Shown in pieces: positions 50,130 to 62,400 of a stretch of DNA of 64,000 nucleotides. The translations under genes were made by a program, and so were the position numbers. The stretch lies in contig SJOL01008821.1 in assembly GCA_004794785.1 (NCBI GenBank), positions 801,761 to 865,760 of the forward strand, given 5' to 3'. This DNA is from Opisthorchis felineus. Its lineage: Eukaryota > Platyhelminthes > Trematoda > Opisthorchiida > Opisthorchiidae. The notes beneath the pieces were generated by a model. It saw only the letters and a list, made by a program, of their open reading frames with translations, had not been told where the DNA came from and did not search any database. How positions within the stretch are numbered: position 1 is the stretch's first letter; each line of letters starts with the position of its first letter.

Positions 50130-53100
50130 GTATGTTGTAAATATCCCCATTGTTTCATCCTCAGGTATTCTATTTCCCTGCAAGAAGAACGACAGCTGGC
50201 GTTATCACGTTTGAAGTTTGTGTGCGACAACGATATTTTGTCGGTCTTTGATTTTGACCAAAATCCACACCGAATTTTCGCTGCTCATGAACTTTGTGCG
50301 ATTGTTGATCCATCGATGACAACGAAAATGACCGTTCAGTTCAACCTTTTTGGTGGGACGCTTCTGAAGTTGGGATCTCGTGAACATTACGGAGAAATGC
50401 TGCATAACGTCGATACACTCAAGGTAAAGCAACACTCCCAAAACTTCTGGAATCGAGGGAAGTACATGGTCTAATATAACCTTACGGGGTTTAGCCAGAC
50501 AATCATCGCTAATCCATGACAGCAAACAGTGGAAGACTGTCTCCATGTCAAGCATCATTGTGTAGAAATTTTGTCTCCTGGAATCGTTAAATTGTTAGGT
50601 GGAATACGGGATGACCATCACCATAAATATAGGTGAGAGGATTCAAGCAACACTTTGTAAGTCAAGCTGTTATGTAGGTACATCGATGTATTTTTATGGG
50701 ATCTGCCTGGAAAACAAAGATAGATTCTAATCCCACAACATTTGAATTTCGCCAAACCCGTTTAACATTGACAATATACAGTCCCCCTGAAGATGCCGAG
50801 CTGTAGTTACAAAGCCATCTGCTAAGTTACCATATAATATTGCCGAACAATGTTTTAATCAACATTTACATTGTGCAGGGGTTAGAAAGCACACCTCGAG
50901 GTTATTGATGTTCTATCTCCTTCACCTCACTTTAGCCTATTGATGAAGAAAGGCTTACCTATCAGACGAGTAACTTCACGTGTCCTTCAATGCGCGGAAA
51001 ACCACCGTGTGAAAGATAGTTACTCTAGTACGCACTTCTCACAGAAAGTTGTGTGGAAACCACTTCGTGCACCAGGAGATTTTCCTGTTAATGATGTGTA
51101 TCTAATATGTTTAATTCTATGAAGTGTTGAGTATAACGTAGCAAACCGTGTAGAAGGATCCGTTTTAGCACTACAACTTTTCTCTTAGAGGGCGGTAGAA
51201 AGCGTTTGACCTTGAATGTTAATGAGAGGAACAAGGATATGTGCTATACCGGGTGGAAATATAGGGTTAAGTGCTAACATCCTGAGCGAAATCCGTGTTA
51301 AGATAGAAGCCAAGCGCTTCGAGCATCAGGGTATTGAAATACGTGTAAGAATAGTCAGGCGGAGGATACGGTACTACGAAACGTGGTCTGACCAGAACTT
51401 GAACTAGCATCACTCAGGGGCGAAAATTGAGCGTGGCTGCACCTGCTCACTTAACGAGTGCCGGCAAGTTGGCGTCTGGCATCCTGGGTTGTGGATAGCT
51501 GTTCAAAATAGGCATTTATGAGCAGTAGTTGGGGGAGGGGGAGGTGGAAGGACAACGTTTTGCCTCACCTACTTATTCAGGGATAGCGCGTTATTACTGG
51601 AGGCGCACACGAACGAAGGCAAAGGTTGTAATGGTGTAATACCATGTCTATATGGAAAATGGTCCCATCTTCACTGAGTATGTGGAGTGCTGCTTGGTTT
51701 CAACAAAGGTTGAAGCGAAGGTGAATCTAACGGAGTGACAGGCTACTTTTTCGCTGATCATGATATTTTCAAGGGATTGCCACTTACTGCCGGCCGCAAG
51801 AATTTGCTGAAACGAGAACCTCTACAGTTCGGAGAACGAATCCTTCATTTGAACCGTCGGTTGTTGGGATCGCTTCAGTTACTGGGTTTGTCCGTGCCCT
51901 TAAGTACTGCAAGGCCTGAAGGATAAATGGTGTGCTTATAAAGTTTGAAAGTTGCAAGAGTTTGGACATTAGGGAAAGAAATGAGGTGCAATAGCTGGAA
52001 CAAGCTATCTAGCGCTGGTTAATCATTTGGTCATTGCAGCCACCTCACCGAACACTGACTCTTGTCCTCTTCCTTTTCTGTGTCCCGCGGAGTCTAAGAC
52101 GACAATGGTCATTTGGGTACACCCAATTGTGGAGCCTTGATGGTCGGGCTTCATTGTTACAGTGATCCTTCTATCTTTGATGGCTGAGATTCAGTACCGT
52201 AAGCAGCTGAGAAACGTGAGCAGGGAGCAGTTGATCGAAAAACAGCAAATGCCCTTACCGCGAGAAATCGCATTACGCGGTGATCCGGAGATAAAGCTTT
52301 ACTGCTTGCTGTTACAATAGTGTGAACAGGGGTGTCATTGTACTTTTCATTGGTGGAACCGAGAGGGGAGCTGTACATTGAGAGCAACAGCTTGGATGCA
52401 TGAGAGCCACTGAGGGCGCAACTGGGCCATGTCTGATTATGTCTCTAACCATTAATGTGTTCCATCCAGGAAGACGGTAATGGCCAGCGCAGCTGAGTTT
52501 GCTGGCAATGGCTTTCATACTTTGTTGCCAAGGCATTGATTGATTTTCTCATGATCGTTTCCACCCTTCGTGTGGTTTTGTGAAAATGGCTCTTCGAGGA
52601 AGTCAACCGGCATATGGAGCACGTAACCGAGCCAGCGCAACTTATGGAGTGTGATCGGTTCACCTAACGCGTGCGAGTTATTTCTTCCGAAGACCATCCG
52701 ACGTACTTCAGCATTACTGATGCGGCGTTCCCACCATCCTCGGGCAATGCTCCGAAGACATCGATGGTCAAACACTGAAAGTCTGACGTCTTCGGCGCAC
52801 GGCGGCCAGGTTTCTGACCCGTATAATAATATGGAGTGCACCGCAGCATTGTAAACTCCACGGATAAGCTGATGTCATACCTACGCTACAGGTGATGCAG
52901 GCTCAAGAAAGCTGTCCTGGCCTTCCCAATCCGGATGGAAATATTATCTTTGGCGAGACCACCAGCACTTCGATCCCACAGGCACCAGAGGCTGGTAGTG
53001 AGTCTTCCATAACCATATCAATGACCCGGCTGAAGAGAAAAAATTAGAAGACAGCCTTGCCTGACATCACTTGATGTAGTGAACTTAGACAAGAGGTTCT

Positions 53101-56100
53101 CGTAGACCTTCATGCATCAGCGGGATTTGGCGTACAGCACCTTAAGGGGAGTCAAGAATTTACGGGGAACGCCCTTGTTCCACAGACACTGCCATGGTGC
53201 CTGACGGTCCACAGAGTCAAAGGTAGCTTTCAGATCAAGGAACACAACCACTGTTGCTGGAGGCAGTGTCGCTGTTGCAGAATTTGTCGGAGGGTGAAGA
53301 TGTGATCGATGCATCCTCTTGAAGGACGGAACCCAGCTTGTTTTTCACGGATCTGCCTCCTGATGTGTTCACTCTGCCTCTGAAAAATAAGACCAGAGAG
53401 CATCTCTGATGCCACATCTACCAGGATAATGCCACGGTGGTTTTCACACAGCGTCCGCGTACCCTTTTTAAAGATAGGGATAACTGTCGACATGCCTTTT
53501 TCTGAAGGCACATTCTCTTCACTCCATATCGCATCAATTAGTTTTCTTAGCGGGGTCACCAAGGATTCCCCGCTTTCTTTGAAGAGGGCTGGATACAGAA
53601 CGTCCGGTCCTGGTGCCTTCTCGCGTTTTGCTGCGGATAGCTCGTATTTTATTTTCTCTTCTAGTGGACATTTATGGTTTACATTCCATTTGCCTGTATG
53701 CACTATCTCCAGAGGCTGTGTTGCAGATGGCCAGCTCAGTTTTCAGCCCATCTCCCCATGGGGCGTTTTGCAAGCAAATTGATGAGTCGACTTTTTCACT
53801 TATCGTTTTACCGACCGTTGCTCTCCCGTGGCCAGTCGATCGTATCAATTAGAATAGGGCATGAATGTTTCCGGTGGCAAAAGCCTTCTCCATCTCCTGG
53901 GCCTTCGATTTCCAACAGAGCCATCGGTCTTTCCTTAGGCTTTTCACTATTTGATGTTTGAGGGATTTGCGTTCACCGTCGTACTCGTTTCCTGCTGGTA
54001 TGGATTTCCTGGCATCAATCAGGACTAGCGAACTTGGCGATATCCAGTGGTCAGTCGGACAGACAGTACTGAATGCCGCTAGCATAGCTCCCCCCAGATT
54101 TTGCCATGCTTCATTCAGGTGCTCACTACCAGTACAGTGTTGGTCTACTGTAGAGAGTTGTTGAGCTAGCTCAGATCGGTACTGTTGACCGACGTAATTA
54201 TCTGAAGATGATGGATTGGCATGCTTCTTGCTGACTTACGAGGGCCTGAAGGGAAACGAACTGATTCACGTGCTCGCACCGTGGCGTGATCGGAATCATG
54301 TTGTGTGCCCCATAGGGAACGGAAGTCATGAACTGTGGCTCTCCACCGGCGGCTGATGACCACGTGATCCAACTGGGTACACGGTTGATTTTTAGTTGGT
54401 GGCCGCCAGGTTACGCGATACGAACGTTTATGCTGAAAGTTCGTAGTGGCCAGAAATAGTTAATGATCTGCACACAACTGGAGGGATTGCCGTCCGTTGT
54501 CTGTGCGACGAGCATAGATTCCAAAGCGACCGACACGATATGATTCCAAAAAGCTCATAGGAACGGCTTGGGCATTCATACCGCTCGCAAGGATCACAAT
54601 GTCAGTGCTTCTCATTTGACCAATGAGCCCGAATAACTCTCGATAGAAGGTATCCTACTCAGCTTCCAAACTGCAGTCCTTTGGGGCATATGCCGACACT
54701 GCAAACAGGCACCGTTTTTTATGTCGAGAGGTATTGAGCTTGATTGAGCTGGTTAACAGAACGACGCAAAGGCGACTGTTCACTGAAATCCAATCCAGCA
54801 AAGCGTGTTCAGCTCTGGGACCGAGTGCAACTCCAACGCCACATATTCCACGGATCATCGATTCTGGATCATCGGACACACGGAGAGTGAAATTTGAAAG
54901 AGCTGATTTCGTCCTTGGCGTTTTGAGATGCATGACCATGCCTGCATCTTGCATGCTTGTTTCAGAGACACAGCATATATCAATTTTAAGGGAGTATAAG
55001 GTCTCGGTGAGCATTGCCTTTTTGCCAACTTGACATAAAGTATGGACATTGGAAGCCCCTATGTAGAAATGTTCTCGAGGATTTAGCAGTGTTATTTTGC
55101 CTATTGATAATGGGCAGCGGGTTGAACAACGGTCAGATAACTGACAATCAAATGACTCATCAACGTTTGCTTGTGTGCTGGGAAGGGCTTGGGGAGGGAC
55201 ATCGATGGACAATGAGCTGTGCGGGCAAATGATATATCCCGGTTTCCCAGGTTGAGGAAGGGGGTTTGGTTCAGGTTCCCCAATCTGAGTCTTTGGCTCA
55301 AAAGCCAGACCCACAAGGCAGTGGGAGACGTAAGGTTTTGTTCGGGGACCTCCAGCTCAAAGGTCTGACCCGCGAGGCAGCGGATAGTAGGGTTTTCTTT
55401 GGGTCTCTGCTGATGATTCAACAGTCTGACCTTCTCTGCTGTAGAGGGCTGGCCTAACTCGAGGGCGCAGGGAGTAAGGCGTTACTGTCTCACTTTGATG
55501 CGGTTTCGCACAGCAGGTGCCTTATGACCATCACCAGCCCTGTTCATAATAAAGGTATTTCGACCGTAGTGAATAACGCGCCAGCGGTCACGGTCAACCG
55601 TTGGGCAATCGGAGTTCGCGGATTTCGGGGCCGACCTTCCTTAACCTGTCCATGAGTATGGACATACTGAGGGAAACACCTTACTGCCTTCACACTCCCA
55701 TTGCAGACCACCCCGTAGTGCATAGTCTCGCTTCTCTTGGTCTGCCTGCTCCTGTTTGGTCTTCCTGGCGTTTCACCTTATGAAACGAAGTTGCAGCCAG
55801 TGTGGACCGCGAGATCATTGCAGCACTCAAGCCCGACCACCGCGTCAAGATGGCAGCTTTAGGTCAGGAGAAGATCCTTAGGACTGATAGAGCGCTGTTG
55901 GGTCGCAAAAGCCTGAGAAATGGCGAAAGCTTTTGCGGCTGGAAACGGACGTAATGTGCCCCAGTTAATTCAGTCAACTGACCCAAGGAAGCCAGGCATC
56001 AGCGAAACTATCTCCGAGAAGAATTAGACCCCAGTTCATTCCTAGAGCAGCCATCGTAATGGCGGACTGAAGAATCCTTGGAACATTTCGGCTGTCTTCC

Positions 56101-59100
56101 GTCAACGCAACCTCAACAGGAAGCCGAATGATACCCGACACCTTTTCTCTATGAACGTTGGAAATCCAGCGTGAGGCTTCGTTGCTTAAGAGCAACGAAA
56201 CACCTGGTTCAGACAATTTTCATCTAACACTTCTCCAATGAGATTGTGAATTTCTTGCGGCTCAAACAATCAATCAATTTATCAGCTATAAACCATGTAC
56301 CATAGGCACATTGATTCCAGCTGCTACAGTTTCTATCACCGGGAAATGGGAGGGTGTGGGACATACAGCCAAGCCTTGGAGATGATGGCATGTTTAGTTA
56401 GTTCGGGAATTGGATAGCTATGCACTGAAGGCGATAGCTTTCATGCGCGAGCTCCACCGATTGTGCGATTGGGCCATTTCTACCAGTATCATTAACCGTT
56501 GGTGAGCTGAGTCCCGGAGTCCCAATCCAGGGAGGCGGCAGTTGTCGACCCGACTAAGTTTACTGCCTAGTGTTTTCATACTTCGTTGCCAGGTCATACA
56601 CTGTTCACCTCTTGGTCGCTTCCACTCAGCACAGGGTTGGGAAAAATAACTCTGTGAGACAGACGGTCTTCTGGCATGCGGAGTACATGTCCTAACCAGC
56701 GTAACCTATGAAGCGTGTGTAATTCATCTGTCGTGGGAGAGCTCCTTATTCCTTAGACCATCTGGCATACCCCAGCATTGCAAATTCGATGTTCCCACCA
56801 GACCTGACCAGTGCTTCGGGGACACCGATGGTCAAACACTGGCATCCGTATGTCCTCTGCGCGTACGGGTCACCTTTTTGATCCATAGAGCAGTATGAAT
56901 CGCACTGCCGCAGCTGTGCCCTTGACAAACAGGCTGACGTCACGTCGGCGCCATAGGTGTCGGAGGTTGACAAAAGCTGCACGATCCGAGAAGTAATCTC
57001 ATCTCCAACCAATCCTCAGGAATTTATGCAACTGTCCAGGTAGATAAATTTATCTATCATGTCGATTGGCTCGTCTGCAAACATGAGGTTTGGGTTTGAT
57101 CCCACCTAGTCTTGCAGTAGCACTTTACACTTCGCAGGTGTGAAGCGCATGCCAAACCGTGAGGCAGAGGTACTTAGGCTACTTAAAATTGTCTGCATTT
57201 GGGAAGGATCTGAACCAAGAAGAGCAAAATCATCTGCATACTCAATGTCTGTGAGCGAACGTCCCGGGAGCATTTAGATTCCCGAGGTTTCAAAGTCAGG
57301 CAGAGTAATTTCAAGCAGCATATCAATAACAAAGTTGAAGAGGAAAGGGGAAAGAGGACAACCTTGTCTTACACCACTGGGCTTGGTGAACTCAGGTGAC
57401 GCGTCTACGGGAGTTCGCGTACAGTGCCCTCATAAGGGATATAAATTTGGAAGGAACACCTTCGGTCGCCAGGCGCTGCCAAAGTTTCTGACGATCGAAA
57501 GAATCAAAAGCAGCTTTCGGACCAAGAAGAACGACCAACTTAGGGTGTTTGAAGAAATGGCGCTGTTCAAGAATTTGTCTTAAGGTAAAGATATGGTCGG
57601 TGCCTCATCGGCCAGGGCGAAACCCAGCTTGATACCCGCGAATCTGTCTTTCCCGATAATCCATCAGCCTGCACAAAATAGTACCAGAGGGCACCTTAGA
57701 TGCGACGGGTACCAGGCTGATACCACGATGATTTTCACATGACGTTCTTCCGCCTTTTTTCGAAAACTAAATTGACGGTCGAGGAGCTCCATTCGGCTAG
57801 TATTCTGTTTTCGTTCCAAATCTTCTGCAGTATGGTCGTCAGACTGTTCACCAAGACCTCGCCAAATTCTTTGAAGAGTGCGGGTGCAGACCATCCGCAT
57901 CAGGTGACTTGTTGCGCTTCAGGATTGATATCTTACGCTGGATTTCGGTTGCTGATGGCAGGTTAGTGTCGATGTTTCATCCAGGTCCGCTGGTTTCTTC
58001 CAGAGGTTGTGTTGAAGAAGTCCAGCTGGACTGTTCTTTGAAGTGTCCAGCCCATCGCTCAAGACGACGGTTTTGTGAATGAATTGTCCTTCTTTTTTCG
58101 CATATTGTTTCACTGGCATTATCCGGTGTTTGAGGGATCTGCGTGCGCCATCACAGTAGCTAGTTGCTGGTATGGCTTTTCTGGCCCCGATAAGATCTGA
58201 TTTCGGTAATATCCAGCGTTAATTTGGTCGAGTCACATGGCTTGGTTCCAAAGTCTGAAAGCATAGCTTTCACTCTCTTCCATTCAACTTCTAAGAAATC
58301 TGCGTCAACCGCCTGACTGTGTGTTTCCAGTAGCTTTCTAACCAGGTCAGCTTGATACTCTTCAGCTACTGAAACTTGTCGGAATTGGTGAATGGAACTG
58401 CTCTACTTTCGCACGCGTAATGCTGACGGAAAGCGAAGTGATGGCCGGGCCCGCATAATGGTATGGTCATAGCCAGGCTTGCGTGCACCAGAAGGAATGG
58501 CAATCTTTGATTGACGCTCTCCGTCGGTAACTGATAGCCACATGGTCCAAGTGAGTCCATGGCTGCCTTGCGGTTGGTGGCCTCCAAGTAACCAGATATG
58601 AGCATTTGTGCGACAGCACAAGGTAATAAGGTACCTGGGATGTTCCGAATTCGGGCTTTTTTCTTATTCTTGTCTAAGTTTGCCGACTGGACAGTATCTC
58701 AGCCCTCATTCTTCCTTCGGGTTGCATGGCGATTATGCACCCAAAGGACGCCACAGCTAACCGGTTTATTTCTCTTGATGTGCCACTACTTGTAAGGCTG
58801 TCTGCCGGGAGGCAAATTTTTTTCCCATACCACATTATCGATACGCGAAAGTGTGGCAGCTGGAACCCACGCACAACTTGTGCACAGTTTGTACCGGTTG
58901 CAAAAATTGTTTGCTTGTGTGTATGAAGTACTGTACCGGCAAACTACTGCGCTGACCGAACGTGATAGTGGGGTTCAGCCATTCATAAAGTTTAGCTTTA
59001 CTTTAAGTACTGATTGGGACGTTGCTGTGCGTATCGGTTGAGCGACGACTTTTAAAAAGATCTTTTTTTAGTACATACGGTATTTATTTTTAGTCACTTA

Positions 59101-59428
59101 TTAATTACATATAGTCTCTTGTTTGAGCTTATGGTAAACGATGGTCAAAATGCTGATTACTGCACCTTTTTTCTAGGATGTTGGTTGTTTCGGTCTAACG
59201 GAGCTGGGATTCGGAAACAACGCAACAATGATGGAAACCACTGCAGAATATGACTTCAATTCTGACGAGTTCATAGTAAACACACCTACGGTTGAAGCGT
59301 CCAAATACTGGATAACGAACGGAGCTCTCCATGCGCATCACTGTATCCTGTTTGCTCGCCTCTTGTTAGGTGGACAAGATCAGGGAGTTCACGCTTTTCT
59401 TGTTCCTATTCGGGATCGCAATCTTCAG
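49924..59428 (+). CDS. Acyl-CoA oxidase, N-terminal part (three exons, continues 3')
   Basis: Join 49924-50129, 50165-50423, 59177-59428, an open frame of 239 residues that is N-terminal to a protein normally about 650-700 long. Acyl-CoA oxidases are flavoproteins that oxidise acyl-CoA to 2-trans-enoyl-CoA and pass electrons to O2, making H2O2. Seen here: the N-terminal alpha region (ALKHILDHDNHETRDKLREL); the core DILSVFDFDQNPHRIFAAHE and STSMTTKMTVQFNLFGG-like block (VDPSMTTKMTVQFNLFGGTL); and the FAD/substrate-binding block DVGCFGLTELGFGNNATMME to GVHAFLVPIRD. The C-terminal flavin and catalytic Glu regions are not in the window. Intron 1 is 35 bp; intron 2 is 8753 bp and carries two LINEs. 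The paralogue (ACOX1/2/3-like) cannot be settled from this part. Confidence 0.88.
50130..50164 (+). other. 35-bp micro-intron in acyl-CoA oxidase
   Basis: GTATGT...CTCAG. Removing it restores IPR-YSISLQEERQLALSRL, which fits the family (compare the general pattern ...Y.l.l..eRelal.Rl). Reading through it instead gives an unrelated sequence. Introns of this size are known from flatworms. Confidence 0.85.
50165..50423 (+). CDS. Acyl-CoA oxidase exon 2
   Basis: 259 bp, one base completing the Arg codon then 86 codons, ending in phase 0 at CTCAAG|GTAAAG. It contains the strongest family match, FDFDQNPHRIFAAHEL and DPSMTTKMTVQFNLFGGTLL. Confidence 0.9.
50424..52145. other. Start of acyl-CoA oxidase intron 2, no exon recognised
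   Basis: Open frames at 50940-51122 and 51216-51407 are unrecognised. They are not needed to join exons 2 and 3, which are both in phase 0. Confidence 0.45.
52150..55430 (-). mobile_element. RTE-like LINE A, nearly full length but dead
   Basis: In minus sense, an endonuclease N-terminal part at 55314-54655 (YIGASNVHTLCQVGKKAM, IDICCVSETSMQDAGM) is followed by the endonuclease end at 54372-54166 (DHVVISRRWRATVHDFRS and SDHATVRAR). A linker at 54085-53849 leads to RT at 53703-53117 (STVIPIFKKGTRTL, EKQAGFRPSRGCIDHIFTL, VVVFLDLKATFDSVDRQ). The C-terminal region is at 52841-52515 (LLYGSETWPPCAEDVRLSVF, DHRCLRSIA, KLRWLGYVLHMP), then 3' UTR to about 52150. The distance from motif A to the C-terminal block is too short and no YADD box is seen, so the catalytic segment is deleted; stops and shifts occur elsewhere. 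It lies antisense in the acyl-CoA oxidase intron. Confidence 0.87.
55431..56249. other. Spacer between the two LINEs, nothing certain
   Basis: A minus-strand frame at 56216-55974 is unrecognised. Part of this spacer may be 5' UTR of LINE A. Confidence 0.35.
56250..58630 (-). mobile_element. RTE-like LINE B, 5' truncated and dead
   Basis: In minus sense, an endonuclease remnant (58621-58366, frameshifted WRP/SRRW region) is followed by the linker and RT segments. These include motif A as KLVVLLGPKAAFDSFDRQ (near 57490-57543) and YADD within LTDIEYADDFALL (YADD at 57240-57229). A C-terminal block contains the TYGCQCLTIG/EALVRSGGNI remnants (57012-56746), and the 3' UTR runs to about 56250. The catalytic Asp of motif A is Gly, so the polymerase is inactive although YADD survives. 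The 3' UTR is shared with the copy at 30.65 kb. Confidence 0.83.
58631..59176. other. End of acyl-CoA oxidase intron 2
   Basis: No feature is recognised except the acceptor TGCACCTTTTTTCTAG that ends at 59176. Confidence 0.5.
59177..59428 (+). CDS. Acyl-CoA oxidase exon 3
   Basis: 252 bp, 84 codons, phase 0 to 0, between TTTTTTCTAG and CTTCAG|GTGAGA. It encodes DVGCFGLTELGFGNNATMME and SKYWITNGALHAHHCILFAR, then GGQDQGVHAFLVPIRD, a very clear acyl-CoA oxidase signature. The family more often has TELSHGSN or TELGHGSN at the flavin-contact loop; here it reads TELGFGNN. Confidence 0.92.
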
Positions 59429-62400
59429 GTGAGATCAGACCACATGAAACCGTTTCGCTCGCACGTCAAATGAGTCAAGTTGCTTCGAGTCATGTCACCC
59501 GGGTTCAAGTCTTGGACACCTAGCATTAAAAATGTTAAGTACATTGAAGTTTGTCAAAATCATCACCCTTCAATGTACCGGACTTTGCACCGGTCGATCC
59601 CCCCAGGTAGTCTTTTATGAGAATTTACCTCCCTACTATATATACTATGCCACGAAACGCATCAGGTCTTCATGCGCATCGTAACCGTAAAATAAACTTC
59701 ATATGCAGAAAGGGTGTCCAAAAGTTGCCCGAGCGAACCCAAACGAAAATTCCGGGGTTTCAATTCCTGTGAATGTTTTGAAACCATATCCTGCATTTTC
59801 GGGCTCTTGATTAGTGTGTCTCGTGTCCTACTAAGCACGATGTGACATCTGATAGCAGTTTGTCCTCAGAAGAAAAGCGCACTTCTAACATTGGAGGCCG
59901 TTGGCTGCACCTGATAGGCTTGGCTTTGGTTTCTCCAGTCTCCATTGTTTCGCTCTTTCCGGATATATCGTGCATTTCTGTGAAGTTATGCGACGTGTAT
60001 TTATCAAGTACGAACTCCGATTCAGGTTGCGTATATAGCTGCAACCCATTTTGTATTACCTCCTGTGGAACCAACGCTTTTTAGGAGATATCGCCGTTTT
60101 GTGTGCAGGCTCGAAAAGTTGAAATTTCCGATTCGAAATGAAGGGTACTCGGTGTTTACACGTGGGTGACAAAGATACCTCTGTTTGTCTATACATTTTC
60201 TGACAGAAGGCGAAGGAAAGCCATGTTCTTATACGAAACATTTTATGCTTCACCCCCTCGTGCCGATTTTCTGTTATTATGGATCCATATTTTGGTTGAA
60301 CACCGGGCGCGGACGATTTTTCCATGGGTTTAGTGTCTTTCAATCATCAAGCTCAATGTGGATTGGACTGTGCCTGTGTCACAAAGATACTTTTCAGTTG
60401 TAGCTTTAATAACTTCACTTAGAATTAAAAGCATAATGTATAGATGCCACTAAGTAACAATGTAAGTGACAGTGGTAAGTATATTCTTAATAATCAGTGA
60501 CCTGGAATTCACCGACGTTTCCAAGAGCTGGATATTTTGCGCTTTATCTGAAAAGATTGATCGAGCGCCCTAATGTGTCAAGTCCAGTTGCTTGGTCCTA
60601 AGTGTCAGTGACCAGTCCGTCATTCCATTTGGTGGTCCGAGGCCGTTCGGCCATGAACCAACTTCCACTTGTTTACAATAACAGTCCTCATACCTTACAA
60701 AACTCCTAAAAAAGAAACGCTTCTGATGCTTCAGAACTTTCTTCCAATTGGTGTCCCCTACGCAATATCTCTCCATGTGCCGCCGCGGGGAGCACGGACT
60801 TTACCATGGTTTGACGGTTTCTGCACCTCCGTTCTCCAACCACATAATAATGTGGGTTGTGTATGACACTGGCAGATCCTCTCATACCGGGTTGGTCCGT
60901 GAGTAGACTTCAGGCTAACAGTCTGCTGGCCTTCCAGGTCGGGGGTGGGAACATGTGCAGTGAAGTCGGATTACTCATAGTCTCACACCAACCATTACCA
61001 CCTGTCGCTCAGGCTTTTGAGCCAAGGGCTTTGACTGAGTGTCCCAGACCTCTTCCCGTCCAAGTTTTGGCGCCACGGTAGTAGAGCAACGAACTGCACA
61101 AATGCCAATAATTCCACGCCACATCCGCGTCGTCTCATACCACGACCCAAGTCTTCTTACATGCTGCGTGTAGCAAGACGGTCAATCGCAGGCAGTTTAG
61201 TACTGTCACCTCTTATCGTTCTTTACTGTTATCTCTTAACTCTTCTCCGTAGACCTCAAGTGCATATCAGCCTTGTATCCAAAGTAGTGGGTGCCACTGC
61301 TCAATTCTGCAGCCTTGTTTCCGCTTATCAGACTTTGCTCTCCCGTTGTTGTCGTATCATTTAACGTGTGAATAGCAAGCTGTTCCATCCCATTCTCCTA
61401 ATACTATCTGCCTCCCAGAAATTCGAATACAAGATCGGTAGTCAAGCATGTGACATATTCACTGTATAAACATTATCGTCTACGGAACTCAGTTGATCTC
61501 TTGTGTTTTGCAGCATGTTACGCAGTCGTTGACGTTGCCGAAGTAATATCCGTTCTTCATCTGTATTTTCCGCATTTGCACTGACCGATCTTGCTCTAAT
61601 TCGAAGAGAAACACTATCGGGAACTAACCACTCTCTTATTCAGCTTGAGAAGTTCAGATATTTGCCTGGTCACCCAAGGTCTCAGTGCACGCGTAGGACA
61701 TCTCAATTCATCGAAAGCGCGGCTTAGTGGTCTGTTCAGCTTAGACCCAAGATATAAGACAATGGTGATTGTCTTCTGCAGCTTGCGCTGATCACTTGCC
61801 TTCTAGTATTACCACACTCAGAGAGGGTACACATCATTTCACTACCTGGCATCCCCCTTATTGCTGAATAGCCGTGGAGCCAGATTCGCCACGTAGCTAT
61901 TAGCAGCCTTTATTGAGGCTCTACTCTTGACTGTCGATCCTTTTTAAGCATCTACTTCAATTCAGATCGTTCTGTTGTTCAGCCTATATTTTCGGTAGGT
62001 TCCTAGGAGAGACCTAAGAGACGAATCCCTGTATAGCCATCGAAAACTTTCTGATCCACACGTAAATACGGCTTTAAAAGTGGGCCTTTAGGTCAACATT
62101 AGCCTGAACGAGATAAGCACCGTCGTAAGTACTACAGGAAGTTGGGTATGTGGATCTAAGAGTTAACCACAGAATTTCAGGGTAGTCACTGTCCCTCATC
62201 GTTGCGGGACGTGTCCCCTAGGACGCTGAATCTAATTCAGCCGGAAGTTTTGTTAGATATCAGCCGAAGCATGACCTGTGTACTTATAGAGAAACCTGGT
62301 GATTCACAAAACGAAACGAAAAATGCCTTCTGATAGTGAGGTCACCTAAGATAACATTAGAACCTTACTAAACAAGAATCATCGATGTTTTCGTTACATA

